Notes: generated by a model from the sequence alone, not told the origin. A DNA stretch of 24,622 nucleotides from CAZKXU01 sp964556665 (GCA_964556665.1 CAZKXU010000049.1:1-24622), one strand, 5' to 3'; counted from the stretch's first letter, positions 5,527 to 13,586 are shown. Made by a program: numbers and translations.

Positions 5527-7320
5527 TTATTGTACTCGTGCTACTCCACCATCGGTAAGCACTGTGATAGGCTGTCCTGTAAAAGCATCAGTGATGGTGT
5601 ATGATCCCTGAACATAAATACGAAGCCCTGGATCCCAATCGGCCGGTATCTGTTCAAAAATTATTCCATCCCCTTTGCCCTTCTTTTTAGTTATCCCATT
5701 AAAACAGTATTCTTTCGTTGCATACTGCGGGCAGTTAGATATCGGATCATAAGTACCATCCGGTGTGGCATGTCCGGCGCAAACTTCAAACGGCACATTG
5801 GCAGGTGCATTGTTGATACTGACTCTGCCAAAGTTTCCTATGTCAAATGAGGCATCGACAGTAGGAGCAAGTAAGGTATTATGTTGGCTATCTGTTTTGA
5901 TACATGAATTTCCAATAGTTTCGAACGGATCTAAGTTCACAAGTGAGTTGTCAGGTATTAAGTATCTGAACACTTCACCTGCCTTAGCTGCAAGAGGAGA
6001 TGCTCCGGTGATAATTCCGCTTAATGTTGGATCAAAGTTTAATCCTGTAAGAATAGATGTTCCTTGATTTTCGCTGGACGTAAAGGATGGATAGATGGTT
6101 ATCAGATCGTGAAAATTTCCATTTATTGCGTTATTTACCTGGATTGTGCCCTCGTTACTACGTGAGCCTGGCATTCCCATAAGAGTTAAAATTTGGGTTG
6201 GATCCTTTAGTGTTGCAATCGAGAATCCTGCCTGATCATATGATTGATCTCCTGTCATTATGTTGCTGCCGTTCCATCCATTATAAGCAACAAAGCTTCC
6301 GTTGGTACTGAGCGTATAGGCGTATATTGCACCTGCATCTGTAGAGGTTCCAATATTAGCAAAAGGCGCTCCAATAATTATTTCATCAGCATTGGCAACA
6401 ACACTGGTATCGAGTGGGTTTAAATCATGACCATTAGTTATTCTCTTGCCAAATTGATCTGTACTGCTCTGTCCACTTATTTGAGCTATATACGGTGCGT
6501 TACTACCGCTAAAAGTAGAGCCACTAAAGATACGTACATATCCGGTGGAGCTGTTAGCTAGTGGTGCGCCAGCCGCAATGTCTTCAACTCCATCACCATT
6601 AAAATCGCCGCTGGCAAGGGAAGATCCAAATGTGTCATTTGTCTTGTTAGTACCGGCAGCGCTTCCTATGCTGCGGCTAATATTACAGTTTCCCTTGCCA
6701 TATATGGCAAATTCACTAGTGGGATTAACTGTATAAATTTTGCCAACGCAGTAACCTTTATTTTGAGGATCATGGCAAGGTGCAGAGAGTGCCAAGAGGA
6801 TGTTTCCGCTACTATCTATTAATTGAATAGCTTTTGAACCAAGGCTGTCAAAATTTCTTTCGCCTTTATATGTACAGAGAAGATCTTCCTGACCAGTTAA
6901 GGCCGCGGCCCCTGAATATATATAGACCTCACCTTTTCCAGAGGAGGATCCTGCTGCTCCGATAGCAAAGTCTAACGTGCCATCTGCATTAACATCTCCA
7001 GCAGACGCCACAGAGCTACCGTAAGCCTGCCCTGTAAATGTTCCATTAATCTTTAGGATCTCTGTTCTAGTACTTCCATCATACAAAATTGCCTGACCGG
7101 TGTTTGAAAATCCGGTTGTTGCATTTGAGGCGCCAACTATATATTCATCGATATTATCGTTATTGAGATCTTTGAGATTAGCCAAGCCGCCGCCAAAATT
7201 ATCTCCGTTACTTTGGTTCGTGGACTTAAAATTATCAAGTGTCTCAACCTGCGCCTGAGCGAGTGTTCCTGTAAATAGGGTAAGCAGCGTAGCTGTGAAA
7301 AAAGCATTTACCTTCTGCAT
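5527..7320 (-). CDS. Secreted FG-GAP (integrin-alpha-like) beta-propeller protein
   Basis: A 597-aa exported protein. The signal peptide ends at AQA (residues 21-23). The mature part has several FG-GAP repeats, seen as FGGGLANLKDLNNDNIDEYI, YGSSVASAGDVNADGTLDFA and FGSSLASGDFNGDGVEDIAA. Each carries a calcium-binding Asp-rich loop (residues about 51-58, 109-117 and 239-247), with weaker repeats to about residue 430. The C-terminal 150 residues have several cysteines and no propeller signature. Such propellers commonly mediate adhesion or protein contacts outside the cell. First gene of a minus-strand operon, divergent from the Tad-like genes. The partner or ligand is unknown. Confidence 0.85.
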   Translation of the reverse strand: MQKVNAFFTATLLTLFTGTLAQAQVETLDNFKSTNQSNGDNFGGGLANLKDLNNDNIDEYIVGASNATTGFSNTGQAILYDGSTRTEILKINGTFTGQAYGSSVASAGDVNADGTLDFAIGAAGSSSGKGEVYIYSGAAALTGQEDLLCTYKGERNFDSLGSKAIQLIDSSGNILLALSAPCHDPQNKGYCVGKIYTVNPTSEFAIYGKGNCNISRSIGSAAGTNKTNDTFGSSLASGDFNGDGVEDIAAGAPLANSSTGYVRIFSGSTFSGSNAPYIAQISGQSSTDQFGKRITNGHDLNPLDTSVVANADEIIIGAPFANIGTSTDAGAIYAYTLSTNGSFVAYNGWNGSNIMTGDQSYDQAGFSIATLKDPTQILTLMGMPGSRSNEGTIQVNNAINGNFHDLITIYPSFTSSENQGTSILTGLNFDPTLSGIITGASPLAAKAGEVFRYLIPDNSLVNLDPFETIGNSCIKTDSQHNTLLAPTVDASFDIGNFGRVSINNAPANVPFEVCAGHATPDGTYDPISNCPQYATKEYCFNGITKKKGKGDGIIFEQIPADWDPGLRIYVQGSYTITDAFTGQPITVLTDGGVARVQ

Positions 7321-7614
7321 ATTATGATACCTGTGAAAAACCTAAAAAACCTTAATTAAGCAACATACTTACTAATGTTATGATAGGTATGAGCAATTAT
7401 CGTTCCAGCATTTAGAACATCCGTTTTGAATAGTGGGAACTAGATTATCAGGTACGTAGATCCCCTAGGTGACTTTACTGCCTGAAATTGTTGGCATTTC
7501 TCTTGCAAAGAAGAGTCTAGTGGCTCCAGTAGATGGTGGTGTTGGGGGACGGTGAATCATTATTCTAAATAAACTGACCTGAGACAATTGAGAGATTTGT
7601 ACGGAGTTAAGGTT
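7321..7614. other. Divergent promoter region between the FG-GAP and TadE-like operons
   Basis: No gene seen in these 294 bp. A small inverted pair CATAC...GTATG lies near 7363-7391, and TCAGG...CCTGA (about 7450-7488) flanks a CCTAGG. I could not name a convincing -35/-10 pair in either direction. Confidence 0.35.
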
Positions 7615-8340
7615 GTGATCCGAACTAAACGAATATATGGCGAACATGGCGCAACTATGGTGGAGACAGCACTTTTTCTCCCGATATTTCTATTCTGTGT
7701 TTTCTTTGCGCTCTTCTTGGGATTTGCATATAACGCTAAGTCAAGTTTGCAGTATTCCGTTGGCAGCGTACGGCTCGCTTTTACCAGAGGGGATTCTACA
7801 CGTGTAGGCAGAGATGATATTATTAGTACAGTGAATGATTGGCGCCAAGGACGCGCTAATCGCCTGATTGAACTACTTACACATAACCTTGCTCCGGCAG
7901 ATACTAATTTAAATTGGTATGATCATCAGGCTGTGCAGGTATTTGGGAATAATGACGCCTTTGGAGCAAACTTGGATTTTAAAAGCCTTGATGATCGGTA
8001 TATTTATGCCCAGATTTATACCCTGCAAACGATGCTGCAGAGTGTGGGTGATGTGAAGTTCCCCTGTGACCCAACACAAGCAGATGGAAGTGGCTGTATG
8101 CGCTGCTGGAATCTGAATCCGATGAGCGATAACACTGATCTCGCTGCTCCTCCGCCTTTAGGACCACCACCAGGATCGCCTGATTATAACCAACTGTATG
8201 TCGGTATTCGTTGTCAGTATTCTATTGGCGGCAGTCTGATGAAGCCGCTGCATGCGCTTGCAAATTTAATGAGCGGATCTATGAACGGATATCAACCCTT
8301 AGTAATTACTCAGCAGAGATTTTTCGAGGCGGGGATATGA
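7615..8340 (+). CDS. TadE-like pseudopilin
   Basis: A 241-aa protein with a prepilin-like N-terminus, EHGATMVETALFLPIFLF. A glycine (residue 12) is followed by a run with Glu at +5, as in TadE/TadF and Flp proteins processed by the TadV peptidase. One membrane helix (about residues 18-40) precedes a periplasmic domain with four cysteines. The start GTG at 7615 has GGAG 8 nt upstream. An in-frame TTG at 7588 is less likely. Its stop overlaps the ATG of the next gene (ATGA at 8337-8340), so the two are translationally coupled. No Tad ATPase, platform or secretin genes are in the window. Confidence 0.75.
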   Translation: MIRTKRIYGEHGATMVETALFLPIFLFCVFFALFLGFAYNAKSSLQYSVGSVRLAFTRGDSTRVGRDDIISTVNDWRQGRANRLIELLTHNLAPADTNLNWYDHQAVQVFGNNDAFGANLDFKSLDDRYIYAQIYTLQTMLQSVGDVKFPCDPTQADGSGCMRCWNLNPMSDNTDLAAPPPLGPPPGSPDYNQLYVGIRCQYSIGGSLMKPLHALANLMSGSMNGYQPLVITQQRFFEAGI

Positions 8341-10610
8341 GGAGCAATGTTGGGACTATGGGAAAATGGGCGTTACTGGGACCGCGGGCTTCCAGCCCGC
8401 AAAGAAGCTGCTGCCTATTTGTATGCGGGCTGGAAGCCCGCGGTCCCAGTGGGTTATTAGTGGTCCAACGGAACCACCTATCCTCCGAATCGGGCATCTT
8501 TCTTCCCCTGACCGCTATAATTATAACAACATTGTTATTTATTGTGGTGGCGTTGGGAGTAGATGCTAAGCGTGGCAAAGAGGCGCGTGCCTTGGGTCAG
8601 CTCAAAGCCGACGAGATCTGCAATATCGCCGCGCGTGAACTGCCCTTTATGCGAAAAAGTGTTGAGAAGCTTGCACAGCTTGCGACGGATGGATTTCGCT
8701 TTAGTAGTTATGCACGTGCTAAGACACTCAGGATTGTTGCACCAACATCTTTTATAAATCTCAATAACCCAAATCCCCGTCCACCCGAACCTTATCGTCA
8801 GGGAATAACTCCATTAACGGCTGTCAGCGCCGACCTTACGTGTTCCAATATAGAGTGTACATTTGCTGGGGATGTAACAGTGACAGACGCAAGTCAGAAT
8901 TATCCGGCAGGTTTTTGGGATGATTATGACTATAACGCCTATCTGGGCTGTGAAATTGATGTTGAGTACGACACCCTTTTGGGCATCTTTGGTACTAAAA
9001 AGCAGATAGCCTTAGCAAAATCGGTATGGCGGAGCGAGATTAGCGGAGCTACTCCAAACTCTAGAGGCGGAATTTTCTTTGGCATCTCCCCTTATGTTGA
9101 GTATGTTAATGATGATCTCCGTTTTAAAATTACAGATCCGGGTTTTACTAATAGCAATGTAAATAGAGGGTGGCCAACCTTTCCTCCAGGACCAAGGAAT
9201 CGAGCTTTTACCAGGCAGCGTAATGCTCGCCTAGATCCGCTAGCGTTTGGTAGAACATTGTCTGACACTCCAGCTTTAGGATTGAACGACGGATCTCGAC
9301 AGGAACTTCTGAATCAGAAGTATAATTTATATTTAGCAGCTCGTAACGAACTGCTCTACTCATTGGCTGAGCGTATGGGAAGACATGCGCGTACAAGAAA
9401 TAATTCCGGTATGCTTCTACTCTCTCCAAAAAATCAGGGTGTTGCACCGGTAGCTCCGAATCCACCAATTTGGCTAGCACGATATGGTGATGACATAACA
9501 CAGAGGGGATTACGTGGATTTGTAATGCCCTATATAAGCTATGATCATAACGGCACACGAGGTTCTAGGCCAGATGATCGACTATGTCCATACCAACACC
9601 CACTTTGTCGTAGTGCTAGTCCACAGATGATGGTAGCAAGTCAGCTAAGAGATGGTTTTTATGTGAATAATCGACTTAATGGGGTGAGGACTATCTCGGA
9701 TCCACGGATTTTTAACGATGACTTTGAGGATGATAGATGGTTTGATTCGCGAGATCGGGTCGCACGAGCTTATCGAGGAATGCCTGCTGATCTATATTGG
9801 GACCAGGACCCAAATAGATTACAGGATCGTGTAAGTATTCCGGAGCTACTACGCTGGATGCCGGGAGCGGAGGAGTGTCCGTATGTTTGGGCAGAGGGCG
9901 CCAATCCACCGGTGGAGCCTCGCTGCGATGAGACACAGGAAGTTGCCGGCCCTTCCGTGCATCGTGACTCCTCGGCGGACCTACCTGGGGCGCAGGGTGC
10001 ACCAGGGCTCCAGCCCGATATCGTGTCTTTTTTGCAAGTTGCTAATGGTGTCGCCTCAGCACTGGATGCAAAAAGTCTTCACTTATCAGTGCCGCTAAAT
10101 ACTACATTTCGCCCACCTCCGCAGTTTCCGAATACGGATAACACAAGTATGGTTCTCCTTTTCACCTCAAAAAGATTAGACCCTTCCCAAGGTATGCCTA
10201 CTACTCCTGCAGATATTACAGCAGCTACTGCAAGTCAGGAGATGCAAGATATTCGAAATCAGGTGTTAGCTCTAAACGCAGTCGGACGCAGTGTCTTTGT
10301 AATATTTATGCCGGTCACTGAAATCGATACTAGGGATGAGGTAATGATTGATTTTCAATGGGCCTTTAATGCTGATCCTAATGCTGACGTAGTTAGCTCA
10401 AATTTCATTTTTAAGATTGGACCAACTGGTTGTCCGGAATATAAATATGACCCAGCAGGTAATCCGGGCGATCCTTATTTCCCGAATGATGAAACAACAT
10501 GTTTCAGGGATTACTGGCAGGATGTACTCTTAGGTGGTGCTGCCGGCAATATAAGTGAAATAGCAGATAATATCTCCCGTTTAATATTTGTACCGCGCTT
10601 AACTTTTTAA
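8337..10610 (+). CDS. TadG-like membrane-anchored secreted protein carrying a coding palindrome
   Basis: A 757-aa protein. After an N-terminal segment of about 50 residues there is one membrane helix, SGIFLPLTAIIITTLLFIVV (about residues 52-71), followed by a basic stop-transfer region and a long extracytoplasmic part with many prolines and several cysteines. This resembles TadG (SILPLTA-type helix plus a large domain, often von Willebrand A). I see a strand such as SMVLLFTSKR late in the protein but no DxSxS metal site. The start ATG at 8337 overlaps the TadE-like stop. Palindromic repeat R2 lies in frame in codons about 13-38. A GTG at 8460, just after the repeat, could be an alternative start that leaves it untranslated. 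Confidence 0.7.
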   Translation: MRSNVGTMGKWALLGPRASSPQRSCCLFVCGLEARGPSGLLVVQRNHLSSESGIFLPLTAIIITTLLFIVVALGVDAKRGKEARALGQLKADEICNIAARELPFMRKSVEKLAQLATDGFRFSSYARAKTLRIVAPTSFINLNNPNPRPPEPYRQGITPLTAVSADLTCSNIECTFAGDVTVTDASQNYPAGFWDDYDYNAYLGCEIDVEYDTLLGIFGTKKQIALAKSVWRSEISGATPNSRGGIFFGISPYVEYVNDDLRFKITDPGFTNSNVNRGWPTFPPGPRNRAFTRQRNARLDPLAFGRTLSDTPALGLNDGSRQELLNQKYNLYLAARNELLYSLAERMGRHARTRNNSGMLLLSPKNQGVAPVAPNPPIWLARYGDDITQRGLRGFVMPYISYDHNGTRGSRPDDRLCPYQHPLCRSASPQMMVASQLRDGFYVNNRLNGVRTISDPRIFNDDFEDDRWFDSRDRVARAYRGMPADLYWDQDPNRLQDRVSIPELLRWMPGAEECPYVWAEGANPPVEPRCDETQEVAGPSVHRDSSADLPGAQGAPGLQPDIVSFLQVANGVASALDAKSLHLSVPLNTTFRPPPQFPNTDNTSMVLLFTSKRLDPSQGMPTTPADITAATASQEMQDIRNQVLALNAVGRSVFVIFMPVTEIDTRDEVMIDFQWAFNADPNADVVSSNFIFKIGPTGCPEYKYDPAGNPGDPYFPNDETTCFRDYWQDVLLGGAAGNISEIADNISRLIFVPRLTF
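8375..8450. repeat. Dispersed palindromic repeat, copy R2, inside a coding sequence
   Basis: A 76-bp palindrome from ACTGGGACCGCGGGCTTCCA to its mirror ending GCGGTCCCAGT, with long perfect arms. It keeps the reading frame of the TadG-like gene open and encodes a Cys- and Arg-containing stretch (LLGPRASSPQ...CGLEARGPS) unlike the rest of the protein. Confidence 0.95.
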
Positions 10611-10621
10611 GAGAGTGTTTT

Positions 10622-10834
10622 ATGCAGAAGTTGATTAGAAATGATAGTGGTGCAGCGATGCTTGAATATGCCATGGCTCTTGGTCTATTAGCAGGGATAT
10701 TTCTTGCTGCTAGTATCTATCTACGACGAGCCAGTGAAGAACGCGCGAATCTCTCACACCGTGCAACTACAACTACATTACCGTGTGAAACTGGAGCACT
10801 TGGGGCAATGGGAAATAGAGATGAGTGTTTATAA
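10622..10834 (+). CDS. Flp-like prepilin or small Tad pseudopilin
   Basis: A 70-aa protein with the Flp hallmark DSGAAMLEYAMALGLLAGIF. The glycine at residue 10 would be the cleavage point, followed by Glu at +5 and Tyr at +6. One membrane helix follows (about residues 16-33). Mature length of about 60 residues is the usual size of Flp pilins, although two cysteines near the C-terminus are less usual. GAGAG lies upstream of the ATG, and the gene follows the TadG-like stop by 11 nt. It is either the major pilin of a Tad-like fibre or a minor subunit. Confidence 0.7.
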   Translation: MQKLIRNDSGAAMLEYAMALGLLAGIFLAASIYLRRASEERANLSHRATTTTLPCETGALGAMGNRDECL

Positions 10835-10923
10835 GTAGATTAATATAATTTTTATCTACAAATAATTTCAAATAGTTAGCGTTATATCTTTGCCCTCAAA
10901 TATTGTTCTATAATATCAAGTCG

Positions 10924-10951
10924 GGAAACTTTTTCACTTATTACTCGATTA
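10924..10951 (+). promoter_or_regulatory. ECF-type promoter P1 before the FliA-type sigma gene
   Basis: GGAAAC (10924-10929), a 16-nt spacer, then CGATTA (10946-10951) within a 13-bp block TACATAGATATAC (10950-10962). The same elements with the same spacing occur at 13526-13564. GGAAC-like -35 boxes are typical of ECF sigma factors. The start codon lies about 45 nt downstream. Confidence 0.6.
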
Positions 10952-10995
10952 CATAGATATACAGTCTGTAGTTTATCTGTTTTGGAGCTAGGCGC

Positions 10996-11736
10996 GTGTC
11001 AGTGACAGAGGCAGTTCATAATAGAATCAGGCGTAATATCATAATCGAGGATTACCAGGAATTCGTCTGTAAGATAGCTTCTACCCTGATCAATAGAATG
11101 AGGTTCCCGGTTCAGATGTTCGAGGAATTGGTTGCTGCTGGAAACCTAGGTCTAGTTGAAGCTGCCGAACGTTACGATCCGCAAGCTAATACGGAGTTCA
11201 AGACCTTTGCCTATCCGCGCATCCGCGGATCGATGATAGATGCGTTGCGGGAATGCAATGAGCTTTCAGGGCGTGCATATTATAGAGCTAAGGCCATGCA
11301 GGCGATGGCTGAACTGCGAAATGATCTTGATAAAGCCAACTGTAAAGTAAAGCCAACTGCGCACAGCAGTAAAAAGGAGCGTTTGGCTGAAATCATGGAT
11401 TATATAGTTGATGGTACCTTAGTCTATAAGCTCTGTATGGGAGAGGCAGAACGGGAGTTAAAAAAAGTGAAGGCAGCTGGTGCAGATCCACAGAGCAAGA
11501 TTGAAACGGCACAGGTTGATCATAGTATTAAAAAAGCAATTCGCAAACTTCCCGCTGAGCAGCGGAAGATTATCCGTGAATACTATTTTAAAGATCGAGA
11601 TATGCAAGAGATAGCAGATCTTATGGGTTTTGATTCAAAATCCTGGATATCAAGACTGCATAGTAGGGCGGTTTCAAATCTTAGAGCCTCCTTACTGGAG
11701 TATTACGATGGAAATATACAGACACTATTTGAATAA
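10996..11736 (+). CDS. FliA/SigD-type RNA polymerase sigma factor at the head of the T3SS operon
   Basis: A 246-aa sigma70-family protein. Region 2 is seen in FEELVAAGNLGLVEAAERYD and FKTFAYPRIRGSMIDALREC (about residues 40-90). Region 4 is the C-terminal helix-turn-helix with LPAEQRKIIREYYFKDRDMQ and SWISRLHSRAVSNLR (about 185-235). IRGSMIDALRE and the ISRLHSRA recognition helix are the pattern of sigma28/FliA rather than ECF factors. The middle (about 95-180) is diverged. The start GTG at 10996 has GGAG 8 nt upstream. It overlaps sctJ by 29 nt, so it belongs to the secretion operon. Whether it drives T3SS, pilin or flagellar genes is unknown. Confidence 0.85.
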   Translation: MSVTEAVHNRIRRNIIIEDYQEFVCKIASTLINRMRFPVQMFEELVAAGNLGLVEAAERYDPQANTEFKTFAYPRIRGSMIDALRECNELSGRAYYRAKAMQAMAELRNDLDKANCKVKPTAHSSKKERLAEIMDYIVDGTLVYKLCMGEAERELKKVKAAGADPQSKIETAQVDHSIKKAIRKLPAEQRKIIREYYFKDRDMQEIADLMGFDSKSWISRLHSRAVSNLRASLLEYYDGNIQTLFE

Positions 11737-12496
11737 ATCTCTGTTGCGGATGCTCCTCTGCGCGGCATTAGTTTTAACTGGCTGTAAAGAGCAGATTATT
11801 CATAATTTAAGTGAGAGTGAAGCTAATCGACTACTAACTAGATTGGATGAGGCTAAAATAGAATCGGAGAAGGTAAAACAAGCTGATGGTAAATGGGCCT
11901 TGGCGGTGGAGAAAGGGCAGGTAGTAGTCGCAATTAAATTTCTTAGTGATGCGCGTATGCTTAGAGCGGAGAGTGTGGCGATCTCGGAGAGCGGATCTGT
12001 GCTATCAAGCCGTGAAGAGCAACGTTTTAGATATGAGAGAGCTCTTAGTAAGGAGATAGAATCCACGCTCTCTAGTATTGATGGAGTACTTGAATCACGG
12101 GTGCATCTTAATATGGCACCGCTTGATCCACTTTTAGGTAATGTACTGCCAAATAGCAAAGGGACAGCTAGTGTATTGGTGGTTGCGCTGCAGCAGTTTA
12201 CTCTTGGTAAGGATGAGATATCAGCTTTAGTCTCAGGAGCCTCCGGTATTGAGATAGCCGGGATCTCAGTTCTTATTAACCGTACTATGAGCAGTCCAAC
12301 TGAAAAGGATAATAAAGAAATTAAAAACGTTGAGCAAGATATTGGGACCCGTATTACAGTCCCCCAGAACCAGATCATGCTTGATCGTGGAATAGCAACA
12401 AAAATGGCAGCATTTCTTATTGTCTTGGGGGCGGGCCTGCTTTCATATTTATATATATCAAAACGGCGAAATGATGTTGTTGAGTCTACTCTTTAA
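11708..12496 (+). CDS. sctJ: Type III secretion inner-membrane ring lipoprotein SctJ (YscJ/PrgK)
   Basis: A 262-aa protein with a lipoprotein signal ending in LVLTGC (Cys25), a first ring-building domain beginning NLSESEANRLLTRLDEAKIE, and a second with IESTLSSIDGVLESRVHLNM. A C-terminal membrane helix (AAFLIVLGAGLLSYLYI) is followed by a basic tail. This order is diagnostic for SctJ, which forms the inner ring of the injectisome with SctD. ATG at 11708 has GGAG 7 nt upstream. A longer in-frame start at 11630 would lie deep inside the sigma gene and spoil the signal peptide. It overlaps its neighbours on both sides. Confidence 0.92.
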   Translation: MEIYRHYLNKSLLRMLLCAALVLTGCKEQIIHNLSESEANRLLTRLDEAKIESEKVKQADGKWALAVEKGQVVVAIKFLSDARMLRAESVAISESGSVLSSREEQRFRYERALSKEIESTLSSIDGVLESRVHLNMAPLDPLLGNVLPNSKGTASVLVVALQQFTLGKDEISALVSGASGIEIAGISVLINRTMSSPTEKDNKEIKNVEQDIGTRITVPQNQIMLDRGIATKMAAFLIVLGAGLLSYLYISKRRNDVVESTL

Positions 12497-12695
12497 TACC
12501 AGCGCCAGTGCTTGGGAAGAGAAGGTGGCGGCCGCGGCATTGCTTGATGCACAGATCCTTAAAAAAGAATGTTTTGAGGAGGGCCATGCAGAGAGGATTC
12601 TCTTAATCTTGGAGGCGCTACGTGGTTTGCCGCCGGCTTGGGCACGTACTCTTGCTTTAGAGACTATAAATGAAGGTAACAATTCAAAATCATGA
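12471..12695 (+). CDS. Small protein of unknown function between sctJ and sctQ
   Basis: A 74-aa protein (two adjacent ATG codons at 12471 and 12474), predicted mostly helical, with WEEKVAAAALLDAQILKKEC and ERILLILEALRGLPPAWART. It overlaps the end of sctJ and the start of sctQ by about 26 nt each, which argues for a real, coupled gene. Its place is where sctK/sctL-type genes often lie, but it is far shorter than those families and I cannot assign it. No clear Shine-Dalgarno sequence precedes it. Confidence 0.55.
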   Translation: MMLLSLLFNTSASAWEEKVAAAALLDAQILKKECFEEGHAERILLILEALRGLPPAWARTLALETINEGNNSKS

Positions 12696-13497
12696 TGCTG
12701 TACAGTTTGAGAGGCTTCTAACAGGGCTGGCTTCTTCAATCTTAAAGCGCGACCTGATGGCGATCTACTGCGGTGATTGCGAGTACGCTAGAGCAATAGG
12801 GAGCTGGATCTTATTTAAAGGAGAGGGTGATTCAGTTTTTAGAATGTTGCTTGGCACTGAGGTTAACTTCCATACCCAGATAGCAAGGTTAGGAGGGAGG
12901 TTGTCGACTCAAGTTGGAGCAGGTTGTCGTATTATAGAGAGCAATGATTTCGTGCCCGGAGTGATAAACCGATTTAAACTTTATTCCGCTAAGTCCCCGC
13001 ATCACTTCGATAGTGAACTTTATTTTGGATATCAAGGAACGGGCAAGTTAGAGGAATTAAGCGCAGAGGTCGTAAATTTTCTGGCCCAAACCACGGTAAA
13101 GTTAAAGCTTCACCTTTTGATCGCTATTAATCAGGTAAGGGAGCTAAAGCAAGGCAGTGCAGGAGTGCTCGATACTTGGCTTTATTTATTTAACCCTCTA
13201 AACGGTGAAAGTTTTGAAATGCAGCAGGGAGATTGTTTTAGAAATATTATTTTAAAGGAGTGCAAGATGAATGCTGGTAAAGAGGTAAGATTAAAGATTG
13301 TTATGGGGGAGATCTCAATGGGCTTGGAAGAAGCGCTGACGCTTCGCCCCGGAACTATTATCAGTCTTGGTAAAGTAGAGGAGCTGCTTGGATGTCTTGA
13401 GTTAGGTGGCGGGGAAATAGCACGGGTTAAGTGTCGCCCAAGCGGGGATCGGTTTGAGGTGCATGTAGAATCTCTCTCCTGTCTAACAGCAGCATAG
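12670..13497 (+). CDS. sctQ: Type III secretion cytoplasmic sorting-platform protein SctQ
   Basis: A 275-aa protein whose C-terminal part (about residues 205-270) is a SpoA/FliN-type domain: VRLKIVMGEISMGLEEALTL, RPGTIISLG, a hydrophobic strand, then a Gly-rich turn GGGEIARV. The N-terminal 200 residues are divergent, as usual for SctQ. It would form the sorting platform under the export gate with SctK, SctL and SctN, none of which is seen here. ATG at 12670 overlaps the upstream small gene. A strong internal ribosome-binding site before Met200 suggests a separate short product. Confidence 0.82.
   Translation: MKVTIQNHDAVQFERLLTGLASSILKRDLMAIYCGDCEYARAIGSWILFKGEGDSVFRMLLGTEVNFHTQIARLGGRLSTQVGAGCRIIESNDFVPGVINRFKLYSAKSPHHFDSELYFGYQGTGKLEELSAEVVNFLAQTTVKLKLHLLIAINQVRELKQGSAGVLDTWLYLFNPLNGESFEMQQGDCFRNIILKECKMNAGKEVRLKIVMGEISMGLEEALTLRPGTIISLGKVEELLGCLELGGGEIARVKCRPSGDRFEVHVESLSCLTAA
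13254..13269 (+). promoter_or_regulatory. Internal ribosome-binding site and start for a short SctQ product
   Basis: AAAGGAG (13254-13260), 6 nt, then ATG (13267-13269), in frame with sctQ. It would give a 76-aa SpoA-only protein. Internal starts producing SctQ-C are established for YscQ, SpaO and SsaQ. Confidence 0.6.
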
Positions 13498-13525
13498 GAG
13501 AAAATATTATTTTTTAGTGTCTCCA

Positions 13526-13553
13526 GGAAACATTTCGCTCTTTTCTCCGAATA
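13526..13553 (+). promoter_or_regulatory. ECF-type promoter P2 before the inner-rod-like gene
   Basis: GGAAAC (13526-13531), a 16-nt spacer, CGAATA (13548-13553) and the block TACATAGATATAC (13552-13564). The layout is identical to P1. The start codon is about 33 nt downstream, after a TAGGAGAAAGG ribosome-binding site. Confidence 0.6.
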
Positions 13554-13586
13554 CATAGATATACCGTTAATTTATAGGAGAAAGGT

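Noticed and set aside
8306..8578. Frames crossing palindrome R2 that read AGFQPA- and AGSPRSQ-like peptides
   Set aside because: Such peptides are the usual spurious translations of this kind of palindrome and recur at the other copies.
9208..10002. Minus-strand frames opposite the TadG-like gene (9208-9558 and 9712-10002)
   Set aside because: They lie inside a continuous plus-strand gene coupled to its neighbours, and have no supporting signals.
11800..12378. 192-aa minus-strand frame opposite sctJ
   Set aside because: The plus strand is clearly SctJ with a signal peptide and family motifs; the opposite frame is a Ser/Leu-rich shadow.
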